This document shows, piece by piece, positions 39,786-47,401 of a stretch of 64,000 nt of DNA. Location of the stretch: the NCBI RefSeq assembly GCF_011326725.1, contig NZ_JAANCO010000001.1, positions 1,520,623 to 1,584,622 of the forward strand, given 5' to 3'. Under the pieces are notes generated by a model. That model saw only the letters and a list, made by a program, of their open reading frames with translations. It did no database searches and was not told where the DNA came from. Origin of the DNA: Microbacterium excoecariae (GTDB lineage Bacteria; Actinomycetota; Actinomycetes; Actinomycetales; Microbacteriaceae). Positions within the stretch are counted from its first letter, which is position 1; each line of letters starts with the position of its first letter. The position numbers and the translations under genes were made by a program.

Positions 39786-39823
39786 TATGGAGTTGCCCGC
39801 GAGGGCGAACAACTCAACAAAAT

Positions 39824-39899
39824 GGGCCCATGGCGCAGCTGGTAGCGCACCTGCATGGCATGCAGGGGGTCGGGGGTTCGAGTCCCCCTGGGTCCACCA
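39824..39899 (+). tRNA. tRNA-Ala (anticodon GGC)
   Basis: Acceptor GGGCCCA pairs with TGGGTCC, D arm GCGC/GCGC, anticodon stem CCTGC/GCAGG with loop ATGGCAT (anticodon GGC), T arm GGGGG/CCCCC with TTCGAGT, discriminator A and encoded CCA (39897-39899). Confidence 0.96.
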
Positions 39900-39902
39900 C
39901 GA

Positions 39903-39930
39903 AGCCCCCGGTTCGCCGGGGGCTTTTCTG
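39903..39930 (+). terminator. Intrinsic terminator after tRNA-Ala
   Basis: AGCCCCCGG-TTCG-CCGGGGGCT followed by TTTTCTGTTT: a textbook UUCG-type tetraloop hairpin plus T tract, 3 bases after the tRNA CCA. Confidence 0.9.
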
Positions 39931-40004
39931 TTTCTCGGCGAGGTTGTTGCGGAGTCGGTCCGCCCCGAAAGGCTGACGCGTAAGATCCATTCGGTCGTGG
40001 TCAC

Positions 40005-40010
40005 TATGAT
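40005..40010 (+). promoter_or_regulatory. -10 element of a leaderless transcript (GH114-like lipoprotein)
   Basis: TATGAT exactly 6 bases before the GTG start at 40017, with no ribosome site. Confidence 0.55.
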
Positions 40011-40016
40011 CGCTTC

Positions 40017-40877
40017 GTGCGTCACCGTTTTCGCCCCGTGCCGTCGCTCCGAGCGGCGACCGCCGCGATAGGCGCGGCGGTCCTCCTCGCCGGGTGCGGC
40101 TCGGTGATGGCCGGAGATGGCGGCGACCATGATCGCGAATCCGTTGCCGAGGAGACGTTCCCGCATGCTCCGGTGTTCGACTATCAGCTGGGTGGAGCGT
40201 ATTCGTCTCCAGCCGGCGCGGAGGTCGTCGTCCGCGACCGCACAGCCCCTCCCGAGGTGGGAACGTATTCGGTCTGCTACGTGAACGCCTTCCAGACACA
40301 GCCCGGAGAGCACGATCTTTGGCCCGACGAGGCGTTGCTGCGTGACGCGAGTGGACCGGTGATCGATGCCGAATGGCCCGACGAGATCCTCCTCGATACG
40401 TCCACGCCCGACGGCCGTGAGCGGATCCTCGACACCGTCGCGCCGTGGGTCCGGGGCTGCGCCGCCGACGGTTTCCGCGGCGTCGAGTTCGACAACATCG
40501 ATAGCTTCACGCGTTCTGGCGGTGCATTGACGTTCGCGGACAATCTTGCGCTGGCAACCGACCTCGCACGTATCGCGCACGCCGAGGGGCTCACCGTGGG
40601 GCAGAAGAACGCTGCCGAGTTCACCGCAGAGCTGCGTGCGCGCGCCGGATTCGATTTCGCGGTGGCCGAGGAATGCGCCGCCTACGAGGAGTGCGCCGCC
40701 TATACCGCGGCGTATGGCGACGCGGTCCTCGCCGTCGAATACACCGACTCGCTGCCTCGTGGCTTCTCCGCCATGTGCGAGGATCCGGATTCTCCCGCGT
40801 CGATGATCCTGCGGGACCGAGGGCTCGTCGTGGCCGGCGACCACGCCTACGTCTACGAGAGGTGTTCCGCCCGCTGA
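40017..40877 (+). CDS. GH114-like (endo-alpha-1,4-polygalactosaminidase family) lipoprotein
   Basis: Predicted secreted, lipid-anchored TIM-barrel glycosidase, 286 aa. Lipobox L24-A25-G26-C27 after a basic N-terminus and hydrophobic stretch. Family marks: FDYQLGGAY, YSVCYVNAFQTQP, EILLDTSTPDGR, GVEFDNIDSF with the likely catalytic Asp, and FAVAEECAAYEECAAY. Relatives cleave galactosamine-rich exopolysaccharides (Pel-type polymers in some bacteria), so it might remodel or defend against a matrix polysaccharide; substrate unproven. It stands alone after tRNA-Ala and its codon choice looks less GC-extreme than its neighbours. GTG start set by the -10 box. Confidence 0.8.
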   Translation: MRHRFRPVPSLRAATAAIGAAVLLAGCGSVMAGDGGDHDRESVAEETFPHAPVFDYQLGGAYSSPAGAEVVVRDRTAPPEVGTYSVCYVNAFQTQPGEHDLWPDEALLRDASGPVIDAEWPDEILLDTSTPDGRERILDTVAPWVRGCAADGFRGVEFDNIDSFTRSGGALTFADNLALATDLARIAHAEGLTVGQKNAAEFTAELRARAGFDFAVAEECAAYEECAAYTAAYGDAVLAVEYTDSLPRGFSAMCEDPDSPASMILRDRGLVVAGDHAYVYERCSAR

Positions 40878-40896
40878 AACGCGCGGAACGGCGGGT

Positions 40897-40930
40897 CGGG
40901 CCGGGACCGGGCTGCCCCCGGTCCCGCCCG
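40897..40930. terminator. Terminator between the GH114-like and FHA genes
   Basis: GC-rich inverted repeat of about 14 bp with a five-base loop and one unpaired base in the outer stem, in the 55-base gap between two convergent genes. Confidence 0.75.
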
Positions 40931-40932
40931 TG

Positions 40933-41424
40933 TCAGTGCTCGTTGAGCTCGGTGCCCTCGCGCGGCGTTGCGTGCCCGCCAGAGTAGTCGGGGCGGGCCG
41001 GCTGCTCGGGCTGGTCCGAGAGCTCGCCGCCGTTGCGACCGCCGTAGGGGCGGCCGTGGTCGGCGTATTCCTCGCGGGCGTAGACGAACGCCCACTCGCC
41101 GGCGGTGAAGCGCGCTCCCGTGCGGAGCGTCTCCGTGCGGTCGCCCGCGTGCGTGCCGGCGGCGTCGGGATTCGCGTTCATCTCGCCCTCGCCGTGCAGG
41201 GTGAGGACGTACTCGTCCCGGTCGTCGTGCGTGATCGTCGCGTGTAGGGCGTCGATCCCCTCCAAGCGGAGAGAGCTGCCCGCGGCCGACCCGATCGTCG
41301 TGTCGTCCTCCGCCAGCGCGTGCTCGAATCGCTCGTCGCCGCGCGAGATCCGCAGGCGCGGGTGGCCCGCGCCCCACTCCGCGTGCGTGGAGACCCCGGT
41401 GCCGTCGTCGACCTGATCGTTCAT
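40933..41424 (-). CDS. FHA-domain-like protein
   Basis: 163 aa with one forkhead-associated-type domain (about residues 35-120): ALAEDDTTIGSAAGSSLRLEG, IDALHATITHDDRDEYVLTL, then GARFTAGEWAFVYAREEYADHG. FHA domains bind phosphothreonine; the canonical GR...S..H pattern is changed to GS...S..H, so phosphopeptide binding is uncertain. The C-terminal tail is polar (SDQPEQPARPDY). GAGGAGGGA ribosome site. Same strand as, and 98 bases downstream of, the FUSC gene. Confidence 0.75.
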   Translation of the reverse strand: MNDQVDDGTGVSTHAEWGAGHPRLRISRGDERFEHALAEDDTTIGSAAGSSLRLEGIDALHATITHDDRDEYVLTLHGEGEMNANPDAAGTHAGDRTETLRTGARFTAGEWAFVYAREEYADHGRPYGGRNGGELSDQPEQPARPDYSGGHATPREGTELNEH

Positions 41425-41522
41425 CGTGCGATCCCTCCTCGGTGCGGCGCCTCCTCGAAGCCGAGGCGCGTAGGTGGGCGCCACACTATCCGGTGTCCGT
41501 GTCCCCGTGGTGCGGTATCCCG

Positions 41523-42563
41523 CTATGCGTCGCCGGTGAGCTCCTCGTGGATCCGCCGCAGGTCCTCGAGGAGCGCGCCCGCGAGGATCCAGTTCGCGTC
41601 CGAGGGGGTCACGACGCGTAAGGGGCGGGTGAGCGCCGGGACGGTCGTCGTTTCGGGGGCCGCGGCGGCGGCCGTCGGGGTGCGGCGGAGCGTCAGACGC
41701 ACGTCGTGCGCGGCGCGCCGGAGCTGTTCGGCGATATCGGCGAACACGGGCTCGGCGCTGATCGCGTCGTCGTAGCGGTCGTAGAAGGCGCGGCTCATGC
41801 CGATCACCTGGGTCACGACGGGGGAGAGCGTCTCGAGCACCCGCTCGACCTCGTCGAGTTCCCGCCGGTGCCGGCGGCCCCGCGGGTTGAGCGCGAGCGA
41901 ATCCCGCGCGTCCTCGATGGCCGTCTCGGCCTGGTCTCGCATGGGGCGGAGCAGGCGCGCGGTCAGGAGCAGCTCCTCGCGCCGCGCCGGTTCGACGGGG
42001 GAGGCGAGCGCGTCCGCGAGGCGCTCGAGCGTGGCCGCGAGCTCCTTGCCCACGCCGTCCAGCGCCCGATGCGCGGGCCCTACCGCGACGGGGGGAACGA
42101 TCGCGAGGTTCACGACGAAGCCGATCGCGGCGCCCACGAGGGTCTCCACGACGCGCGCGACCGCGTAGTCCGGCGTCGCCGCTCCGAGGGCGAGCACGAG
42201 GAGCGCGCTGATGCCGACCTGGTTCGTCGTTCCCGGCGTCATCTTGAGCGCCCACGCCGCGAGGAGCGCGACGGCGATGGCGAGCATGAGGACCCAGGTG
42301 GCGGATCCGAACGCGAGCCCCAGCGCCGAGGCGATGACGACGCCGACGAGCACGCCGGTCGATCGCTCGATCGCCTTCGTCATCGACTGGCTCACGCTCG
42401 GTTGGACGACGAGCAGCGCCGCGATCGCCGCGAACACGGGCGGCGGCCCGTCGGGGATCACCAGCAGCGACAGCCCCCACGCCGCCAGGGTCGCGACGGC
42501 CGACTTCGCGACCTGCACGAGCGGCGCCCGGCGCGCGGCGCGGATCGCGGGAAGCACCCTCAT
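41523..42563 (-). CDS. FUSC family / aromatic acid exporter-like membrane protein
   Basis: 346 aa. N-terminal half has about six transmembrane helices (APLVQVAKSAVATLAAWGLS, then VFAAIAALLVVQPSVSQSM and others), C-terminal half is a soluble helical domain. The VQPSVSQSMTKAIERSTG segment is typical of the FUSC/ArAE_1 group, thought to export aromatic or other organic acids. I chose ATG 42563, since TACCGT lies 7 bases upstream and suggests a leaderless message; a GTG at 42587 would add 8 residues. Divergent from the nitronate monooxygenase gene. Confidence 0.82.
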   Translation of the reverse strand: MRVLPAIRAARRAPLVQVAKSAVATLAAWGLSLLVIPDGPPPVFAAIAALLVVQPSVSQSMTKAIERSTGVLVGVVIASALGLAFGSATWVLMLAIAVALLAAWALKMTPGTTNQVGISALLVLALGAATPDYAVARVVETLVGAAIGFVVNLAIVPPVAVGPAHRALDGVGKELAATLERLADALASPVEPARREELLLTARLLRPMRDQAETAIEDARDSLALNPRGRRHRRELDEVERVLETLSPVVTQVIGMSRAFYDRYDDAISAEPVFADIAEQLRRAAHDVRLTLRRTPTAAAAAPETTTVPALTRPLRVVTPSDANWILAGALLEDLRRIHEELTGDA

Positions 42564-42570
42564 GGTGCCC

Positions 42571-42576
42571 ACGGTA
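42571..42576 (-). promoter_or_regulatory. -10 element of a leaderless transcript (FUSC gene)
   Basis: TACCGT on the minus strand, 7 bases before the ATG at 42563; lies inside the alternative longer reading frame, which therefore looks untranslated. Confidence 0.4.
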
Positions 42577-42631
42577 GTCCGCGACACAATGGATCCGCGC
42601 CTCCCGCGCGCTCTCCACGGAAAGGTGACCC

Positions 42632-43654
42632 ATGACGCCGTTCGATGCCTCGCTCCCGCTGGCCGCCGCGCCCATGGCGGGAGGCCCGTCGACCCCGCAG
42701 CTCGTGCGGGCGGTGTCCGCCGCCGGCGCGTTCGGGTTCCTCGCCGGCGGTTATCGGTCGGCGGAGCAGCTCGCCGCGGACATCGACGAGGTGCGCGGCG
42801 ACGTGCCCGCGTTCGGCGTCAATCTCTTCGTGCCCTCGGCCGCGACCCCGGACGCGGACGAGGTGCGGGCCTACGCGCGTCGGCTCGAGGAGGACGCGCG
42901 GCGGGCCGGGGTGTCGCTCGACCCCGATCGCGCGCTCGTGCCCGACGACGACGCGTGGGACGACAAGCTCGCGCTGCTCCGCGCGCATCCCGTGCCGGTC
43001 GTGTCGCTGACCTTCGGGCTCCCGTCGGCCGCGGACATCGCCTCCCTCCGGCGGGCGGGATCCGTCGTCCTCGCGAGCGTGACCACGCCCGCCGAGGCGC
43101 GTCTCGCGGAGGAGGCCGGCGTGGACGGGCTCGTCGTGCAGGGCCCCCGCGCGGGCGGGCACAGCGCCTGCTTCGACCCCCGACGGACGCCGACGGACGC
43201 GGCGACGGCCGACGTCGTGCGGGCCGTACGCGCGGCGAGCGCCCGTCCGCTCGTCGCGGCCGGCGGCACGGGCGGCGCGCCGGACGTCCGCATGCTCCGC
43301 GCCGCGGGCGCCGACGCCGTCGCGGTCGGGACGCTATTCCTGACGGCCGACGAGGCGGGCACGTCGCCGACGCACCGGCGGGCGCTCGCGGATCCGCGGT
43401 TCGACGAGACCGTACTCACCCGCGCCTTCACGGGGCGCCCGGCGCGCGCCCTGCGCAACGCGTTCGCCGACCGTCACAGCAGCGCCGCTCCCGCTGCCTA
43501 CCCCGCCGTGCATCACCTCACGCGGGGGCTGCGCCGGGCCGCGGGCGCGCACGGCGACCCCGAGGCCCTCCACCTGTGGGCCGGGACGGGGTACCGCGCG
43601 GCGGTCCGGGCGCCGGCCGCGGACATCGTCGCGTCCCTCGCCGAGGGTGTGTGA
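42632..43654 (+). CDS. Nitronate monooxygenase family flavoprotein
   Basis: FMN-dependent TIM barrel related to 2-nitropropane dioxygenase, 340 aa; relatives oxidise toxic nitronates such as propionate-3-nitronate. Seen: APMAGGPSTPQLVRAVSAAG at the start, VSLTFGLPSA, VVQGPRAGGHSACFD with the conserved GGH, RPLVAAGGTGGAPDVR and AVAVGTLFL for phosphate binding. Ribosome site GGAAAGGTG. The exact physiological substrate is open. Confidence 0.88.
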   Translation: MTPFDASLPLAAAPMAGGPSTPQLVRAVSAAGAFGFLAGGYRSAEQLAADIDEVRGDVPAFGVNLFVPSAATPDADEVRAYARRLEEDARRAGVSLDPDRALVPDDDAWDDKLALLRAHPVPVVSLTFGLPSAADIASLRRAGSVVLASVTTPAEARLAEEAGVDGLVVQGPRAGGHSACFDPRRTPTDAATADVVRAVRAASARPLVAAGGTGGAPDVRMLRAAGADAVAVGTLFLTADEAGTSPTHRRALADPRFDETVLTRAFTGRPARALRNAFADRHSSAAPAAYPAVHHLTRGLRRAAGAHGDPEALHLWAGTGYRAAVRAPAADIVASLAEGV

Positions 43655-43683
43655 GGCCTGGGGGACGCCCCGCCGGGATCCTG

Positions 43684-43865
43684 CTACAGTCGATCCACCC
43701 GGCGACCCGCGAAAGACGCGGGCCCCGGTACTCAGGAGAGTGAACACCGCTGATGGACTCGTCCGCGAGCCCGGGGTCGTCGCAAGACGGCCCGTCCCAT
43801 AGTCCGACCTCCGTTCTTTCCGCGCGCTGGCCGCGCGCGCCCCGTGGCCGGGCGGTGATCTGCTC
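43684..43865 (+). promoter_or_regulatory. Promoter and structured 5' leader of the CNNM operon
   Basis: TACAGT (43684-43689) would start a leader of about 170 bases. Hand folding finds three nested elements. P1 is hairpin CCCGCG-AAAGA-CGCGGG (43706-43722). P2 is a long-range helix CCCCGG (43723-43728) with CCGGGG (43771-43776) enclosing TCAG/CTGA and CTCG/CGAG pairs. P3 is CGTC-GCAA-GACG (43778-43789) closed by a GNRA loop. The leader precedes two cation-transport-type genes, so a metal-sensing or other cis-acting RNA is plausible. It does not match the M-box, yybP-ykoY or crcB motifs as I know them. Confidence 0.45.
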
Positions 43866-45230
43866 GTGATCGCCGCGGTCCTCACGCTCCTCGTCGGCAT
43901 CGTCCTCAGCGGCATCATCATCGCCGCCAACGGCTACTTCGTCGCGCAGGAGTTCGCGTTCATGTCCGTTGACCGGTCGGCGCTGCGCGCCCAGGCCGAG
44001 GCGGGCGACGCGCGGGCGCGTCGCGCCCTCGCCGTCACGAAGCGCACCTCGTTCATGCTCTCGGGGGCGCAGCTCGGCATCACGATCACGGGCCTCCTCG
44101 TCGGGTACGTCGCCGAGCCCCTCATCGGCGCCTCGATCGGCACGCTCCTCGGCGGCGCCGGTATCCCCGCGGGGGTGAGCATCGCCGTCGGAACCGTCGG
44201 CGCGCTCGCGCTCGCGACCGTCGTGCAGATGATCTTCGGCGAGCTCTACCCGAAGAATCTCGCCATCGCGAGCCCCGGGCCGCTCGCCCGGCGCCTCGCG
44301 GGATCCACGCTCGCGTACCTGACAGTGTTCGGCTGGCTCATCGCGGTCTTCGATCGGGCCGCGAACCTCCTCCTGCGCGCGCTCCGGATCGCGCCCGTGC
44401 ACGACGTCGACGCGAGCGCGACCCCGCACGACCTGCGGCGCGCGGTCGCGGACTCCCGCGCGAGCGGGCACCTCCCCGAAGACCTGTCGACGCTCATCGA
44501 CCGCGTGCTCGACTTTCCCGAGCGCGACGTGGAGCACGCGATCGTGCCGCACTCCCGCGTGCGCACGCTCGCGCCCGACGCGACGATCGCCGCGGCCCGC
44601 GCCGAGATGGCGGGCGGACACACCCGATACCCGGTGGTGTCCGCGGAGGACTCGCCGGTCGGCGTCGTGGAACTCATCGACGTGCTCGCGGCGACGGATC
44701 CGTCCTCGCCCGTGGCGGGCATCATGCGCGCCCCGGTCGTCGTGCCGGTCGTCATGTCGCTCCCCGACGCCCTCGCCGCCATGCGCGAGGCGCGCTCGGA
44801 GCTCGCGTGCGTCGTCGACGAGTTCGGCGGTTTCGCGGGGATCGTGACGGTCGAGGACCTGGCCGAGGAGCTCGTCGGCGAGCTCACCGACGAGCACGAC
44901 GACTCTCCGCCGGCCGGCATCGCCGAGGACGAAACCGGCTGGATCGTCGACGGCGAGACGCCCCTCGATGAGGTCGAGCGCGCGATCGGCGCCTCGTTCG
45001 CACCGGGCGAGGCGGAGACCTTCGCGGGCCTGCTGATCGCCGAAACGGGCGCCCTCCCCGCCGCGCGAGACGTGATCGACATCCCGCTCGAGCCCGACCC
45101 GGACGACCTCGTCTCGGCCGAGCACACGCGGCGGATCCTGCGCGTCGAGGTGCTCGAGCTCCGCCACCACGTGCCCGCCAGGGCCCGGGCCGAGCGCGTG
45201 ACGACGACCGACCCGGAGGGGGAGCGATGA
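43866..45230 (+). CDS. CNNM/CorC-HlyC family membrane protein
   Basis: 454 aa: N-terminal DUF21/CNNM transmembrane domain (four segments within residues 1-150, including GYFVAQEFAFMSVDRSAL), a CBS pair (about 215-340, with VVDEFGGFAGIVTVEDLAEELVGE), and a C-terminal CorC/HlyC domain (about 365-430, GWIVDGETPLDEVERAIG). Members are linked to magnesium (CorC/MpfA) or cobalt efflux; the older 'haemolysin' label is misleading. GTG start. Overlaps the second CNNM gene by 4 bases. Confidence 0.9.
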   Translation: MIAAVLTLLVGIVLSGIIIAANGYFVAQEFAFMSVDRSALRAQAEAGDARARRALAVTKRTSFMLSGAQLGITITGLLVGYVAEPLIGASIGTLLGGAGIPAGVSIAVGTVGALALATVVQMIFGELYPKNLAIASPGPLARRLAGSTLAYLTVFGWLIAVFDRAANLLLRALRIAPVHDVDASATPHDLRRAVADSRASGHLPEDLSTLIDRVLDFPERDVEHAIVPHSRVRTLAPDATIAAARAEMAGGHTRYPVVSAEDSPVGVVELIDVLAATDPSSPVAGIMRAPVVVPVVMSLPDALAAMREARSELACVVDEFGGFAGIVTVEDLAEELVGELTDEHDDSPPAGIAEDETGWIVDGETPLDEVERAIGASFAPGEAETFAGLLIAETGALPAARDVIDIPLEPDPDDLVSAEHTRRILRVEVLELRHHVPARARAERVTTTDPEGER

Positions 45231-46237
45231 GCGCGCTGGATGGCTGGCTGACCGCGGCCGCGACCGCGGCGCTGATCGCGGCGAGCGCGTTCTTCGTCGT
45301 GATCGAGTTCGCGCTCCTGGGCGCGCGTCGGCACCGCCTCGAGGAGGATGCGCCCCGGAGCGCCGCCGCCCGCGCGGCGCTGCGCGGCATGAACGAGCTG
45401 ACGATCATGCTCGCGGTCGCGCAGCTGGGGATCACGGTGTGCACGTTCGCGCTGGGCGCGGTCACGAAGCCCGCCGTGGACAAGGCCCTGGGGCCGCTCC
45501 TCGCCGCCGTCGGCCTGCCGGGCTGGTTCGCCGACTCCGCGGCGTTCGTCCTCTCGCTGCTCCTCGTGACCTTCCTCCACCTCGTCGTCGGGGAGATGGC
45601 GCCGAAGTCCTGGGCGATCGCGCATCCGGAGCTCGCCGCGAAGACGATCGGGCTCCCGGCACGGGCGCTCGCGCGCGTCTTCCACCCGATCCTGTCCTGG
45701 ATCAACCGGGTGGCGAACAGGCTCGTGAGCGCGAGCGGCGTCGAACCCGTCGATAGCGCGGCCGTCGGCGGTCAGGACGCCGCGACGATCCGCCAGCTCG
45801 TCGAGCACTCGGCCGCCTCCGGCACCCTCGATGCGAGCCACGAGGCACGCCTGGCCGCCGTCCTGGACCTTCCGAGCCTCACGCTCGGAGACATGGTCGC
45901 GGGGCGCGCGGCGACGGCGGTGGCGCGCGACGCGACGATTCGCGACGTGCAAGAGGCGGCGCTCGCCTCGGGACACCTCCGGATCCTCGTCGCGCGAGAC
46001 GAGGACACGCCCGGCGTCGTGCACGTGCGCGACACGCTCGACCAGGACGAGAGCACCCCCGCGGCCGCGCTTGTGCGGGATCCGCTCGAGCTGGCCGGGA
46101 CGACGCTCGCGTCGGACGCGCTCGCGCGAATGCGCCAGGGCGGCGAGCAGCTCGCCGTCGTGACGTCCGACGGACGCATGACGGGTGTCGTGACGGTCAC
46201 GGACCTCGTCGATCGGATCCTCGCGCCCGGCGCGTAG
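45227..46237 (+). CDS. Second CNNM family protein, lacking the CorC/HlyC domain
   Basis: 336 aa paralogue with the DUF21/CNNM membrane domain (AASAFFVVIEFALLGARRHRL, later HLVVGEMAPKSWAIAHPE) and a degenerate CBS pair (about 205-335), ending directly after VTDLVDRILAPGA. The C-terminal CorC/HlyC domain of its neighbour is missing. Tandem long/short CNNM pairs are common in actinobacteria and the two may form a heterodimer (inference). ATG overlaps the upstream TGA (ATGA). Confidence 0.9.
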   Translation: MSALDGWLTAAATAALIAASAFFVVIEFALLGARRHRLEEDAPRSAAARAALRGMNELTIMLAVAQLGITVCTFALGAVTKPAVDKALGPLLAAVGLPGWFADSAAFVLSLLLVTFLHLVVGEMAPKSWAIAHPELAAKTIGLPARALARVFHPILSWINRVANRLVSASGVEPVDSAAVGGQDAATIRQLVEHSAASGTLDASHEARLAAVLDLPSLTLGDMVAGRAATAVARDATIRDVQEAALASGHLRILVARDEDTPGVVHVRDTLDQDESTPAAALVRDPLELAGTTLASDALARMRQGGEQLAVVTSDGRMTGVVTVTDLVDRILAPGA

Positions 46238-46246
46238 GACCGGCGG

Positions 46247-46372
46247 TCAGTCCGCCGCGGGTCGCGGATCCGCGGCGGACGGGACGTGGCACACCCCGGT
46301 CTCGGCGTCGCAGATCATCGTGTTGGGCGCGGCGAACAGCGCCAGGCCGGGGAACTCCTCCGGCTCAGGCAC
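46247..46372 (-). CDS. Possible 41-aa two-cysteine protein after DsbA
   Basis: GTG start inside the last codons of the DsbA-like gene (8-base overlap). The product begins VPEPEEFPGLALFAAPNT and contains CDAETGVC near its middle. No known family. Support: same strand, overlap arrangement, no other gene in the gap, and a paired-cysteine motif beside a thiol oxidoreductase gene. There is no independent ribosome site beyond the upstream coding sequence. It may instead be untranslated 3' sequence. Confidence 0.4.
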   Translation of the reverse strand: MPEPEEFPGLALFAAPNTMICDAETGVCHVPSAADPRPAAD

Positions 46373-47024
46373 CGCCGGCCCCCAACGCCTGCGCGATCGC
46401 CTGGCCGTACATTTCGGTGGGGACGGCGCCCGGGATCCCGAGGCGTCGATCGAGCACGGTGAAGGGCACGCCGCGGGCGCCGAGCGCCTGCGCCTCGGCC
46501 TGGTCGGCGCGCACCTCGTCGGCGAAGCGATCGGACGCGAGCACGTCGCGCACCTCGGCCTCGGGAACGCCCGCCTCCGCCGCGATCCGCACCGCGGTCT
46601 CGGGAGCGAAGGCGTCGGGGCTCCCACCGAACAGCTCGGCCTGCATCGCCTTCATGACGCGCCACCCGGCGCCGAAGGTGTCGGCCAGCTTCACGACGCG
46701 CAGCAGGTCGAGGGTGTTCTGCACGGCGTGCTCGACCTCGTACGCGAGGCCCTCCTCGTGGGCGAGCTTCTGGACGTTCTCCTCCATGCCGCGGGCCTCG
46801 TCGACCGAGGTGCCGTACTTTTCCGCGAGATACGCGACCGTCGAGCGCGGCTCCGACGGCGCGGTGGGGTCCAGCTGGAAGGCGCGCACGCGCACGCGGA
46901 TGTCGTCTTCGCGGCCCGAGGCCGCGATCGCCTTCTCGAGGCGCTCGTCGCCGATGTAGCACCAGGGGCAGAGCACGTCGCTCCACACCTCGATGTCGAG
47001 GGGACGTCCGGGAACGTGGGTCAT
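46365..47024 (-). CDS. DsbA family oxidoreductase, FrnE type
   Basis: Cytosolic thioredoxin-fold disulfide oxidoreductase/isomerase, 219 aa, no signal peptide. Active site C19-P-W-C22 followed by YIGDERLEKAI; the cis-proline loop is ARGVPFTVLDRR near residue 182. The FrnE group is implicated in oxidative stress tolerance. Divergent from the SelW-like gene, another CxxC protein, with about 80 bases between them. Confidence 0.92.
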   Translation of the reverse strand: MTHVPGRPLDIEVWSDVLCPWCYIGDERLEKAIAASGREDDIRVRVRAFQLDPTAPSEPRSTVAYLAEKYGTSVDEARGMEENVQKLAHEEGLAYEVEHAVQNTLDLLRVVKLADTFGAGWRVMKAMQAELFGGSPDAFAPETAVRIAAEAGVPEAEVRDVLASDRFADEVRADQAEAQALGARGVPFTVLDRRLGIPGAVPTEMYGQAIAQALGAGGA

Positions 47025-47105
47025 GAGGGCTCCGTCTCGTCGTTCTCGTGGCTCAACACACGCCTGGCGGATCCTATTCCGCTCGCGGCATGCCACGCTG
47101 AGGGC

Positions 47106-47387
47106 ATGGCCGATCCTCGCATCGAAATCACGTTCTGCACCCAGTGCAAGTGGCAGCTGCGCGCGCAATGGTACGCGGGGGAGCTGCTCCAGTCGTTCCC
47201 CGAGGAGATCGGCGAGGTCGCGCTCGTCCCGGCCACGGGCGGCGTGTTCCGCGTCGACATCGGCGAGGCGCGCGTGTGGAATCGCAAGCGGGACGGCGGA
47301 TTTCCGGAGATCACCGAGCTCAAGCGTCGCGTGCGCGACATCATCGCCCCGGAGAAGTCGCTCGGCCACGCCGACCGCTCCGCCTGA
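47106..47387 (+). CDS. SelT/SelW/SelH-like (Rdx family) selenoprotein homologue, Cys form
   Basis: 93-aa thioredoxin-like protein with C11-T-Q-C14 near the N-terminus in ITFCTQCKWQLRAQWYAG; the second cysteine takes the place of selenocysteine in animal SelW. PATGGVFRV and FPEITELKRRVRDII complete the family pattern. A small redox protein of unclear role. Its 3' end holds the -10 box of the next gene. Confidence 0.9.
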   Translation: MADPRIEITFCTQCKWQLRAQWYAGELLQSFPEEIGEVALVPATGGVFRVDIGEARVWNRKRDGGFPEITELKRRVRDIIAPEKSLGHADRSA

Positions 47388-47389
47388 TC

Positions 47390-47395
47390 TAGCAT
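47390..47395 (+). promoter_or_regulatory. -10 element of a leaderless transcript (FdhF/YdeP-like gene)
   Basis: TAGCAT begins two bases after the SelW-like stop codon and lies 6 bases before the ATG at 47402; no ribosome site is present. Confidence 0.5.
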
Positions 47396-47401
47396 GGCGC
47401 C

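Noticed and set aside
39824..39899. tRNA-Ala as a phage or island attachment site
   Set aside because: No integrase gene and no repeat of the tRNA 3' end was seen downstream within the window.
43740..43802. 20-residue upstream reading frame in the CNNM leader
   Set aside because: The GGAGA is too close to the GTG to act as a ribosome site, and the frame runs through the predicted helices.
43684..43865. Fluoride (crcB), M-box or yybP-ykoY riboswitch in the CNNM leader
   Set aside because: A GCTGATGG word resembles part of the fluoride motif, but the required 5' GGCGATG half and pseudoknot partners are missing; M-box and yybP-ykoY core words are absent.
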